Assembly: GCF_016801865.2 (NCBI RefSeq)
Contig: NC_068939.1
Span: 95,312,067 to 95,376,066, forward strand
DNA length: 64,000 bases
Source: Culex pipiens pallens
Lineage: Eukaryota > Arthropoda > Insecta > Diptera > Culicidae
Direction of reading: 5' to 3'
Made by a program: the position numbers and the translations under genes. The notes under the pieces are model-generated. The model was not told where the DNA came from. It searched no databases and saw only the letters and a list, made by a program, of their open reading frames with translations. Positions 33,762-45,052 of the stretch are shown here, one piece after another (position 1 is the first letter of the stretch; each line of letters begins with the position of its first letter).

Positions 33762-35255
33762 CAGTATGTAAAAAAAGTAATTACACCCCTTGGGCACTAT
33801 GCGCATTTTGTGATGAAACATGTAAAAAATTTAAAGTTTGACAGAAACCTAGTACTACGTTTTGTTCAGAAACTCATGCCAAACATTTTGTTATAAAAAG
33901 CTCATGAAAAGATGATTTCTATAAAAAGTTATATAACAAATACTATTACGAAAATAAAAAAGTTGCAAAAAAAGTTTGTACACCTTTCGAAAAATTTACA
34001 TAAATAATGTTATTTGTTGACAAATCACCATAAATCCAGTCTCCCAACTCCAAATAGGCATCCTTGACTGATTAAAAAAATAATTTGGATTGAATATAAA
34101 ATTTACTAACTACTTAGTATAATAGTTTATGTAACTCTGGAAATTCTATATAAAACTTATCTAAACTTAATTTTGCAAACTTTTAATTCAACTAAATGTC
34201 AATATATTACCATAGCATTGCTAAATAAACATTTTGGAGTGGATATAACACCGTTTTGGGGGTATTTGTATCGATAGAATAGATTTTTCGTTGGAATTTC
34301 GTACCAACCCGGAATTACGTCGTAGGAAAATCCGCCGGCATCCGAACCGGTCCACGATTCACAAGTCAACCTATGTGGAATCGGAAAGGGCATAAAATTT
34401 TCGATCTTTTGATACCCATACATCTAGGTTTTCTTTAAAACCTACGTTTTTAAATACCTGGGCAAAAAGTAAGTTTGATCCACGAGAACAAAAATTACGA
34501 AATTCCATACATTTTTGGCAGGTTGCTCAAACGAAACCATAACAATGTTTTTGCTTAGGTATTTAAAAAGGTGGGTTTTATAGAAAACCTGGATGTATGT
34601 GTATCAAAAGATCGGAAATTTTATGCCCTTTCTGATGCCACATAGGTTGACTTGTGAATTGTGGACCGGTTCAGATGCCGGCGGATTTTCCGACGACGTA
34701 ATTCCGGGTTGGTACAAAATTCCAACGAAAAATCTATTCTATCGATATAAATACCCCCAAAACTGTGTTATACCCACTCCAAAATGTTTATTTATCAATT
34801 CTATGGTAATATATTGACATTTAGTTGAATTAAAAGTTTGCAAAATTAAGTTTAGATAAGTTTTATATAGAATTTCCAGAGTTATATAAACTTTTATACT
34901 AAGTAGTTAGAAAACTTTATATTCAATCCAAATTATTTTTTTAATCAGTCAAGGATGCCTATTTGAAGTTAAGAGACTGGATTTATGGTGATTTGTCAAC
35001 AAATAACATTATTTCTGCTAATTTTTCGAAAGGTGTACAAACTTTTTTTGCAACTTTTTTATTTTCGTAATAGTATTTGTTATATAACTTTTTTATAGAA
35101 ATCATCTTTTCATGAGCTTTTTGTAGCAAAATGTTTGGCATGAGTTTCTGAACAAAACGCAGTACTAGGTTCCTGTCAAACTTTAAATTTTTTACATGTT
35201 TCATCACAAAATGTGCATAGTGCCCAAGGGGTGTAAATACTTTTTTTACATACTG
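33762..35255. mobile_element. 1.49-kb palindromic TA-flanked element
   Basis: It begins CAGTATGTAAAAAAAGTAAT and ends with the complement, flanked by TA at 33,760-33,761 and 35,256-35,257. Arms of about 720 bp are complementary almost to the centre (about 34,500-34,540), so the strand folds into one long hairpin. The CAGT-type terminus with TA duplication is typical of Tc1/mariner-related elements. Matching 74-codon ORFs in both arms (34,199-34,423 minus, 34,593-34,817 plus) encode the same residues because the arms mirror each other. They have no recognisable domain. Confidence 0.9.
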
Positions 35256-35411
35256 TAAATACCTGACCCCATTTTAGTAAGTTTTGAGTAGTTAATAGCC
35301 TTAAAAAATGCCAAATGCGTGTTTTCAATGTTTTATCACCGCCATTTTTTGCAATCTTGTATTCAAAAATTCGAAACCACTTAAGAATAGTATAGGGGTC
35401 ATGCCTAAATA

Positions 35412-36027
35412 CCATCAGTGGGGGTGACTATGGGTCAAAAAACAATACACCTCTCGTAATTTCTTAATAACAAAAACAATTTAAATAACATTGAAAATCT
35501 TTCAACGTAGATTTGTTCTTAGATAGTTTACTAACATTTTCCCAAAATTTGGTGGATTTTTATGAACACTACCTTAAATGCCAATAATTTGAAAATTTAC
35601 CCAATCTCACCCCTTAGAGGGGGTGACATTGGGTCCAATGAAACTTAAATGATGCCCAAATACAACGATATGGTAAAAACAAGTTATCCAACAGTGTTTC
35701 TTGTCCGAGGGAATTGTATTGACATGCTACAATGTTTAAAGGGGAGATTTTCAAACATTTGGGTAGTTTTCGAGCAATCCCAACAAAATTTTTAGAAAAA
35801 TGATTTTTCGGGAGGTGAAAAACGTACCTCAACTTTAGACAGCTTCCAAAATAACAGGATTTGCTCTAGGAACGAGATTTTTCAGCGAAGTCATCTTAAG
35901 ATGTCCCCTACATAACCCTTTTAACAGAATTCAGTTTCATTGAGAAGAATCTGAGAAATGGTAAAATCCGTAAAAACTCACTTTGACCCAAGCTCACCCC
36001 CAGACCCAATATCACCCGCACTGACTG
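35412..36027. mobile_element. 616-bp TA-flanked MITE with CAGTG/GGGGTGA ends
   Basis: The left end is CCATCAGTGGGGGTGACTAT. The right end on the minus strand is CAGTCAGTGCGGGTGATATT. Both lead to GGGTC. TA flanks the element at 35,410-35,411 and 36,028-36,029. A further GGGGGTGACATTGGGTC copy sits internally near 35,618. No coding capacity. The end motif resembles that of the 16,978-17,901 element (GGGGTGACTTTG). Confidence 0.7.
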
Positions 36028-36240
36028 TAGTTTTTTTTCGTGATTTGATTATCAAAAGCAAAAAAATTCTGGGAACTTTAGATAATCTGTAATCTAGTCT
36101 GGAATGTAGTACGACAAACAAAATTAAAAATTATTATTGTTTTGAAAAAAAAAACCTCAGTCTTAACGATCTGTGGTTCCAAAAATCATTATTTTGAACC
36201 TGCATTTGCCTCATAAATACAAAGCTTAACATTTTATCTG

Positions 36241-38110
36241 TGAGCAATTCCAGCTCAAATCGGGAATTTGACCCGACCCAACCCTCTCCGATTTCTTTTT
36301 AGACATGTTATCCTAGGCCTATATAAGCCATTATGAAGCTAGTTTCGCTCGAAAATAACATTTGAGAAGGGCTTAAAGTATTTAAATATTTTGGTATTTT
36401 GTAATTTAAAAATGACTGTATCTCGAAGCCCTTGCATCGTATCAAAAAGTGATCATAGACAAACTTGTACGAAATTGAACGGGCTTTCTGAAAAAAAAAA
36501 AATCACTGAAATAAAAATACACACTACTTCTATGAGATTATTCAATTTTAATGTTTAAAAGTGAAATTTTAAGGTGATGTTAATTTTTTTTTTCGTTCAA
36601 AACTTTTGAAGAAATAGCTTAATATGTTACAAAAAGACTTACGAAAAATGTAGGATGGTAGGTCTCTCCTAAAAAAAATTCAAAAATCATTTACTAAAAT
36701 TGCTTTTTTTGAAAACTGGTCTAAGCGTCAAAATTTTTAAAAACCAATAGTGGGAATCGATTCTCCAGACAATTTTACATAAAAGTCTCCATATCTCGGG
36801 TGAGTTTTCAAAAAGCCGTTAGATCCACCGTGACCTCCGACACAAATTTTTGTATTTCTCCAAATTGCATCAAAATTTCATTTATTTTTAGTTTGGGGCA
36901 CTTGAAAGACGTGTAGGTGAACAATCTGAGGCATTTTGAAATTGGTTTTCCGAAAGTAGGTCGAATGCTGGAGAAAAAGGCTTTGTTTGCCATTGGCTTT
37001 TATGGCTTTTTGAAAACTAATCGGAGATATTGACCATTGTCGTATGTCCAATTCTTGTGAAGATACAGTTTTAAAAATAAAAATGTAGAAAAAAATAGTT
37101 TTTTTTTTGTGGTTTTTGGAAATTTATATATGACAGACTTAAATTTTCAGTATCGAAATTTTTTCACCGAAAAGCTCGTCCAATTTCACATAAGTTAGTC
37201 TCTGACCACTTTTCAATATAACTCGTTTTATTATTGATGTAAGCAAATTTACTATCCAGGTTACTGTCATCCACTGAACCACACTGAAAAAAATATCCTG
37301 TTTTCAGTTACGAGCAATGTGATTAAGCTTTTATCTGTGAGCCCATTCCAAATGAAATGCTGTCAAAGGCAAACTTATGGGAAATTGGACGAGCTTTTCG
37401 GTAAAAATACTTTCGAGACTGAAAAATCAAGTCTGTCATATAGAAAACCAAAAACCAAAAACCATCAAAAAACCTATTTTTTCAACATTTTTATTTTTTA
37501 AAACTACTGTATTTTCAAAAGGATTGGAAATAGGACAATGGTTAATATGGAGACTTTTATGTTAAATTGTCTGGGGAATCGATTCCCACTATCGGATTTT
37601 AAAATTTTTACGTTCAAAAAAACAGTTTTAGTAAATGATTTTTGTATTTTTTAGAAGAGCCATACCATCCTGCATTTTTCGTGAGTCTTTTTGTTACATG
37701 TTAGGCTATTTCCTCAAAAAATTTGATCGAAAAAAAAAATTCGTGACATCACCTTAAAATTTTACTTTTAAACTTAAATTGACCAATCTCATAGAAGTAG
37801 CGTGTATTTGTATTTCAGCGTATTTTTTTTTTCAGAAAGTCCGTCCAATTTCTCAAAAGTTTGTCTTTGACCACTTTTTTATACAATGCTACGGCTTCGA
37901 GATATAGTCATTTTTAAATTACCAAATACAAAAATATTTAAATTACTTACACCCTCCTCAAATATTTTTTTTTTTCGAGTGAAAAAGGCTCCATATACAC
38001 AAAAATGGCTTATATAGGTGTAGGATAACATGTCTACAAAGTTTCATTGAAATGGGAGAGGGTCGGGTACAAAAATATCAGAAAAAAACCCAATTTGAGC
38101 TGGCATTGCT
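36241..38110. mobile_element. 1.9-kb fold-back element
   Basis: The left arm starts GAGCAATTCCAGCTCAAAT. The right arm ends with the diverged complement, AATTTGAGCTGGCATTGCTC, at about 38,110. Matching blocks include CCTATATAAGCC, ATGTTATCCTA, CATTTTTCGT and the GGGAATCGATT sequence. The loop is about 37,210-37,330. Arms have drifted by point changes and small indels, and the left arm has an extra 232-bp MITE. No ORF is supported; the internal CACTGAAAAAAAT near 37,286 resembles ends seen at 58,741. Confidence 0.8.
36795..37026. mobile_element. 232-bp MITE nested in the fold-back left arm
   Basis: The ends CTCGGGTGAGTTTTCAAAAA and its complement (from CTCCGATTAGTTTTCAAAAA) form a 23-bp inverted repeat with a few mismatches. 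ATAT flanks both sides (36,791-36,794 and 37,027-37,030). The opposite arm of the fold-back near 37,545-37,552 reads the same flanking sequence without the insertion, giving a natural empty site. No coding capacity. Confidence 0.8.
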
Positions 38111-39896
38111 CCCATAATGCATAAAAAAGTTTACAATCGATTGTACATTGCTTGAATGAAAATTTTAGTTGAAAGCAACAGTATGACCCGTGATTGTCTT
38201 GCGAATTTTGAAAGAGGGAGCAATCCCTCTTTAAATGCAATGTGAATTGTTCTTTTAACATGTTTCAATTTTGATCAATTTCTTAAAAAAAATGTTTCTG
38301 AATCTTCAGTTTATCTAAATTCATCTAAATAATTTTCCAACCCAAACCAATCGTTTCGCTGATATGTAGCAATACAAAGTATAAACATTATGTATACAGT
38401 TTTTCTCAGTATTACCCATTAACCCGCCCCCTTCGCCCTTACCTCAAGTCTTCAATTGAATGATAAAAATTAATTTAAAACGACGTTCGATTTACTACCA
38501 TCAATTCCTTTTTTCAAGCTTTGGCCTAAATCGATGCCTTTGATTTTCAATTTCACAGAGAATAACCGCCAACGTCCAATTGGCGCCCATCCAGAAAAGC
38601 GCAAAATTTAACAATCAGACCAAGCTCGCCCTCGGAATGCTCATTAAATGCTTCCCACGTGAAAGTGAGCTCCGAGGTGGTGGGGTCATCCCCGGACACA
38701 AAACCCGGTGAAAATCAACACGCGCCATAGTCGCGAGGATCCAATGTGCACTGCATCCAAAAGTGTGGGGATCTGCTGAGCGGAAGAACCAAAAAAAAAA
38801 GAGCGCCATAATTTTCTTCGATGCAACGCTACCAAAGACGAAGTCGTCGTCGTCGTCCTTCGCGGCTGATTTCGCGAAAGATGGTGGTGGTTGGAGGGCA
38901 GGGGAGCTTCGCGAAACAATGAAATTTACCCTTTGGTCGGGAAATGAACGGAGTGAACGAAAATTTCCTCCAACAGAGGCAATCAGCGAAGAATGGGGAA
39001 AAGTATAAAAGGAAGTGACCAACGAGGGGGTGGGGTAAGGGTGAAAGGATAAGGGACTATCAAAGGGTTACCCTAAGCTTCGTGTAGGAGAGGGGAGGGA
39101 GAAAGCAGGATAATTTAAGTTGTTCTAGAAAAGGAAATAAGAGGAGGGGAAACCGGCCAGTGGCGGTGCCGGGAGAGAAATGTTTTAATTAAAGTCGAAG
39201 GGTTTTGTGTTGCGCTTCATTCGGCTTTGTTGGACTTGTTTTTTTTTTCTCTCTTCGGGGGTGAAAAAGGGTGAGGAGAAGACCCGGTGGATTACGATGG
39301 AGCAAATGAATGAAATCAAGCAAGGTGTGACCAATGCGTTCCGGGAATGGAACTCTCGGAACGACAATGGTCGTGATATGAATTATACAGCACCAGCAGC
39401 ATAATTTCGTTTGTCTCTACTCTACTTGACCTAAATACACAATGTGTCCCTCGGGGGTCTGGAATGGTGGTATTTATGAACCAGTAAAGGTGTCCTCTTT
39501 TATTAGAGTTCACTAGTTAATAAAATGCAGGAGAGTTCTATAGTAGATCATGCATTTTGTTTAAATTCAACCCCTATTTTTAACTGAAGGTCTATTTTTT
39601 GCTAAATTGTTCAAAATTTATATAAACTGAACTTCTTTTTGAACTGTTGACTTAAGAAGTTTGATTAAAGTAATTCAAATCTTCCAGAAATTATTGGAAA
39701 CTAACATCTTACAAAAAATTGACAGGCTGCACCATAAAATAAAATTTGTAACATAATTTTCTATGCAATATTTTTGTTAAATAATGCCGTTGACAGGATT
39801 TTCTAGAGTTTTTGTCACTCCCCTTAAAAAATGTTTAAAAAAGACGGGCAATTTTTATTCTGGATTTTTATCATCTGGAGCAAAAAATACATGATA
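38111..39896. other. Non-coding, GC-richer single-copy DNA
   Basis: It contains (GTC)5 at about 38,843-38,858, G-rich 38,990-39,160 and an AT-rich right part. Overlapping ORFs at 38,615-39,022 minus and 38,763-39,008 plus are antisense shadows of the triplet-rich stretch with no domain. No gene is supported. Confidence 0.4.
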
Positions 39897-40854
39897 CAGT
39901 CATGCCCCGGTTTTGCACGCCTCGGTTTTGTACTGCCCCGGTTTTGATTTGTTCAGCTGCCTCGGTTAAGCACGCTCCAGTGCTTAACTGAAGCACAGAG
40001 CTTATAGGATTTTGGCTATATGGGAGACATTGGCTTTATTCGTATGAATAATCATGCAAATATCAAAATATTATAGTGTTTTGGAATCGGGATGATGTTA
40101 GCTATCCATTGAAATTATTATTTCATGAAAATTTTCACAAAAATACATATTTTTCCTGTATTTTGAAAATACAATGTTTCTCGAAAAAATACTCAAAATT
40201 ATTGTTATTGCAATATGGATATCAAATGATTGATTTTTTTCATACATTTCGAATGATAATTTTTTTTAAACACTCAAAGTTTTCACAAAATTACGTTTTT
40301 CGAAAAAAAAATCAAAATTTCAGTTTTCAAAATGTGGGTATAAAACGATTGGGATTTTTGTTACACATTTCGAATGTAATAACAACGTATTTTGAAATCA
40401 CTCAAAATTTTCACAAAACTACGTATTTTTGAAAAAAAAAATACACAAAATTTCAGTGTTTACAATATGGACGATCAGGACTTTTTCATTCATTTCGAAT
40501 GTAATAACAAAAAAATTTTCTCACAATTCCTTATTTTCGAAAAAAATACTCAAAATTTTCGTTTTAAAAATATGAGTATCAAACGATCGAGATTTTTCAT
40601 ACATTTCGAATAAAATTACAATATTTTTTGAAAATATTAAAAAAAAATTGAGTTTTTTTTTTTTAAATACGTAGCATAGTGAAAATTTGGAGTATTTTCT
40701 CAAATTTGCGTTAAAACTTCTGAAATGTGTAAAAAAATCCCTATCGCTTGAAACTTATTGTAAAAACTAACTTAATCCACCTATGTGGTTGGAGCCTTCC
40801 TCACTCATTACCAACAATGGCTGTACACAAATTTCATATATTTTTTAGATCCGG

Positions 40855-43802
40855 AATAAAAAAGTACATCAATATCACTTAAGGGGCCATATCTCGAGGC
40901 AGGGTTGCCAGATCATCAATGTTTTGGACTCGTTGGAAAGGTCTTTTGATAACCTAACCAACGATGGGTCGGATGGTGGACCCGGACATAGTTTACATAC
41001 ATTTAAGTGAGATCCGGCTCCCAAAAAGTACATCAATATCATTTAAATGACCATATCTCGAGACAGGGTTGCCAGATCTTCAATGTTTTGGACTCGTTGG
41101 AAAGGTCTTTTGATAACCTAACCAACGATGGGTCGGATGGTGGACCCGGACATAGTTTACATACATTTAAGTGAGATCCGGCTCCCAAAAAGTACATCAA
41201 TATCATTTAAATGACCATATCTCGAGACAGGGTTGCCAGATCTTCAATGTTTTGGACTCGTTGGAAAGGTCTTTTGATAACCTAACCAACGATGGGTCGG
41301 ATGGTGGACCCGGACATAGTTTACATACATTTAAGTGAGATCCGGCTTCCAAAAAGTACATCAATATCACTTAAGTGGCCATATCTCGAGACAGGGTTGC
41401 CAGATCTTCAATGTTTTGGACTCGTTGGAAAGGTCTTTTGATAACCTAACCAACGATGGGTCGGATGGTGGATCCGGACATAGTTTACATACATTTAAGT
41501 GAGATCCGGCTTCCAAAAAGTACATCAATATCACTTAAGTGGCCATATCTCGAGACAGGGTTGCCAGATCTTCAATGTTTTGGACTCGTTGGAAAGGTCT
41601 TTTGATAACCTAACCAACGATGGGTCGGATGGTGGATCCGGACATAGTTTACATACATTTAAGTGAGATCCGGCTTCCAAAAAGTACATCAATATCACTT
41701 AAGTGGCCATATCTCGAGACAGGGTTGCCAGATCTTCAATGTTTTGGACTCGTTGGAAAGGTCTTTTGATAACCTAACCAACGATGGGTCGGATGGTGGA
41801 CCCGGACATAGTTTACATACATTTAAGTGAGATCCGGCTTCCAAAAAGTACATCAATATCACTTAAGTGGCCATATCTCGAGACAGGGTTGCCAGATCTT
41901 CAATGTTTTGGACTCGTTGGAAAGGTCTTTTGATAACCTAACCAACGATGGGTCGGATGGTGGACCCGGACATAGTTTACATACATTTAAGTGAGATCCG
42001 GCTTCCAAAAAGTACATCAATATCACTTAAGTGGCCATATCTCGAGACAGGGTTGCCAGATCTTCAATGTTTTGGACTCGTTGGAAAGGTCTTTTGATAA
42101 CCTAACCAACGATGGGTCGGATGGTGGATCCGGACATAGTTTACATACATTTAAGTGAGATCCGGCTTCCAAAAAGTACATCAATATCACTTAAGTGACC
42201 ATATCTCGAGACAGGGTTGCCAGATCTTCAATGTTTTGGACTCGTTGGAAAGGTCTTTTGATAACCTAACCAACGATGGGTCGGATGGTGGATCCGGACA
42301 TAGTTTACATACATTTAAGTGAGATCCGGCTTCCAAAAAGTACATCAATATCACTTAAGTGGCCATATCTCGAGACAGGGTTGCCAGATCTTCAATGTTT
42401 TGGACTCGTTGGAAAGGTCTTTTGATAACCTAACCAACGATGGGTCGGATGGTGGATCCGGACATAGTTTACATACATTTAAGTGAGATCCGGCTTCCAA
42501 AAAGTACATCAATATCACTTAAATGGCCATATCTCGAGACAGGGTTGCCAGATCTTCAATGTTTTGGACTCGTTGGAAAGGTCTTTTGATAACCTAACCA
42601 ACGATGGGTCGGATGGTGGATCCGGACATAGTTTACATACATTTAAGTGAGATCCGGCTTCCAAAAAGTACATCAATATCACTTAAGTGGCCATATCTCG
42701 AGACAGGGTTGCCAGATCTTCAATGTTTTGGACTCGTTGGAAAGGTCTTTTGATAACCTAACCAACGATGGGTCGGATGGTGGATCCGGACATAGTTTAC
42801 ATACATTTAAGTGAGATCCGGCTTCAAAAAAGTACATCAATATCACTTAAGGGGCCATATCTCGAGACAGGGTTGCCAGATCATCAATGTTTTGGACTCG
42901 TTGGAAAGGTCTTTTGATAACCTAACCAACGATGGGTCGGATGGTGGACCCGGACATAGTTTACATACATTTAAGTGAGATCCGGCTTCCAAAAAGTACA
43001 TCAATATCACTTAAGTGGCCATATCTCGAGACAGGGTTGCCAGATCTTCAATGTTTTGGACTCGTTGGAAAGGTCTTTTGATAACCTAACCAACGATGGG
43101 TCGGATGGTGGACCCGGACATAGTTTACATACATTTAAGTGAGATCCGGCTCCCAAAAAGTACATCAATATCATTTAAATGACCATATCTCGAGACAGGG
43201 TTGCCAGATCATCAATGTTTTGGACTCGTTGGAAAGGTCTTTTGATAACCTAACTAACGATGGGTCGGATGGTGGATCCGGACATCGTTTACATACATTG
43301 AAGTGAGATCCGGCTTCAAAAAAGTACATCAATATCACTTAAGGGGCCATATCTCGAGACAGGGTTGCCAGATCTTCAATGTTTTGGACTCGTTGGAAAG
43401 GTCTTTTGATAACCTAACCAACGATGGGTCGGATGGTGGACCCGGACATAGTTTACATACATTTAAGTGAGATCCGGCTTCCAAAAAGTACATCAATATC
43501 ACTTAAGTGGCCATATCTCGAGACAGGGTTGCCAGATCTTCAATGTTTTGGACTCGTTGGAAAGGTCTTTTGATAACCTAACCAACGATGGGTCGGATGG
43601 TGGATCCGGACATAGTTTACATACATTTAAGTGAGATCCGGCTTCCAAAAAGTACATCAATATGATTTAAATGACCATATCTCGAGACAGGGTTGCCAGA
43701 TCTTCAATGTGTTGGACTCGTTGGAAAGGTCTTTTGATAACCTAACCAACGAAGGGTCGGATGATGGATCCGGACATAGTTTACATACATTTAAGTGATA
43801 TC
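40855..43802 (+). repeat. 164-bp satellite, 18 units
   Basis: The anchor AAAGTACATC occurs from 40,861 to 43,649, which is exactly 17 x 164 bp; intermediate occurrences at 41,025, 41,189, 41,353, 42,829 and 43,321 also fit. Units contain CATATCTCGAGACAGGGTTG, TTTTGGACTCGTTGGAAAGG and ACCAACGATGGGTCGGATGG. Central units are nearly identical. Edge units carry variants (AAGGGGCC, TTAAATGACC), and units 13-15 and 16-18 share the same order of variants, a three-unit higher-order repeat of 492 bp. Confidence 0.97.
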
Positions 43803-43968
43803 CGGATATATGTGAAAACACATTTTTATACATAACTTTTGAACTACTTATCGAAACTTCAATCTGTATAAAACTCGATCTATGGGACCCTAAACCAAGC
43901 CGAATGCAACAGGTTCGGGTCAAATCGGTTCAGTCAGTGCCGAGAAACATGAGCTAGTTTGTTGGTCA

Positions 43969-44034
43969 CATACATACATACACACACACATACACACACA
44001 CATACACACACACATACACACACACATACACACA
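43969..44034 (+). repeat. CA/CATA microsatellite
   Basis: An interrupted CACACATA run occupies the 3' region of the amplified family S element. The short form has a small TG run at the equivalent place. Confidence 0.95.
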
Positions 44035-45052
44035 GACATTTGTTCAGTTTTCGATTCTGAGTCGATATGTATACATGAAGGTGGGTCTACGACGTTTTTA
44101 TACAAAGTTCATTTTTAGAGCAGGATTATAGCCTTACCTCAGTGAGGAAGGCAAAACTGTAATTTTGAGTAGTTTTTCGAAAATACGTAGTTTTGTGAAA
44201 ATTTTGAGTATTTTCAAAAAAAATAGTTATTACATTCGAAATGTATGAAAAAAATCCTAATCGTTTGATACCCATGTTGTAAAACTGAAATGTTGAGTAT
44301 TTTTTTTAGAAAAAAACGTAGTTTTGTGAAAATTTTGAGTGTTTTCAAAATATGTTGTTATTACATTCGAAATGTATGAAAAATCCCGATCGTTTGATAC
44401 CCATATTGTAAAAAACTGAAATTTGAAGTATTTTTCGAAAATACGTAGTTTTGTGAAAATTTTGAGTATTTCCAAAAAATGTTGTTATTACATTCGAAAT
44501 GTATGAAAAAATCCTGATCGTTTTGAACCCATAATGTAAAAATTGAAATTTTGAGTATTTTTTTCAAAAATACGTTGTTTTTTAAAAATTTTGAGTATTT
44601 TCAAAAAAAATTGTTATTATATTCGAAATGTATAAAAATTCAATCGTTTGATACCCATATTGTTAAAACTGAAATTTTCAGTATATACGTAGTTTTATAA
44701 AAAATTTCAGCATTTTCAAAAAAATGATTTAACATTCGAAATGTATGAAAAAAAATCTGATCATTTGGCACCCATATTGCAATAACAATATACTTTTTTT
44801 GGTTTCTTTAGAGAAAAAAATGCATTTTCAAAATACAGGAAAAATACGTATTTTTGTGAAAATTTTCATGAAATAATAATTTTAATGGAGCTGACATCAT
44901 CCCGAATCCAAAACACTATATTTTTTAGATTTTTCATACGATTATAGCCAATGTCTCCCATTTATCCAAAATCTCATAAGCTCTGTGCTTCAGTTATGCA
45001 CGCCTCGGTTTTGCATCCCCCATATGCGGTGCTAAACCGAGGCACGACTGTA

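Larger units (their letters stand above)
40769..44156 (+). mobile_element. Family S element, amplified form (18 x 164 bp)
   Basis: It begins ACTTAATCCACC and ends with the hairpin GCCTTACCTCAGTGAGGAAG continuing GCAAAA (44,131-44,156), the same two ends as the 32,715-33,409 element. Between them lie the 164-bp satellite, about 170 bp of unit-free sequence (ACTCGATCTATGGGACCC region), a CA-rich microsatellite and a GATTCTGAGTCGATATGTAT block also present in the short form. The insertion point within the host minisatellite unit can be read: TATTGTAAAAACT joins GTAATTTTGAG. The target duplication is short and ambiguous (ACT or AAACT). Confidence 0.85.
39897..45050. mobile_element. TA-flanked fold-back element, split by the satellite-bearing element
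   Basis: It starts CAGTCATGCCCCGGTTTTGC, and its other end read on the minus strand is CAGTCGTGCCTCGGTTTAGC. TA lies on both sides (39,895-39,896 and 45,051-45,052). Subterminal blocks (AGCACAGAGCTTATAGGATT; the GGGAGACATTGGCT sequence; GGATGATGT) are inverted in the right arm. Inner arms hold minisatellites of 111-131-bp units marked by CATTTCGAATG (40,245-40,612 left; complements at 44,234-44,740 right). Without the 3.39-kb insertion at 40,769-44,156 it would be about 1.77 kb. No coding capacity. Confidence 0.85.

Noticed and set aside
34199..34817. A pair of matching 74-codon ORFs as a conserved small protein
   Set aside because: They are the two arms of one palindrome read on opposite strands, so their similarity follows from the inverted repeat and not from protein selection.
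40855..43802. CRISPR-like array
   Set aside because: Units are contiguous 164-bp repeats with no unique spacers, in a eukaryotic context.
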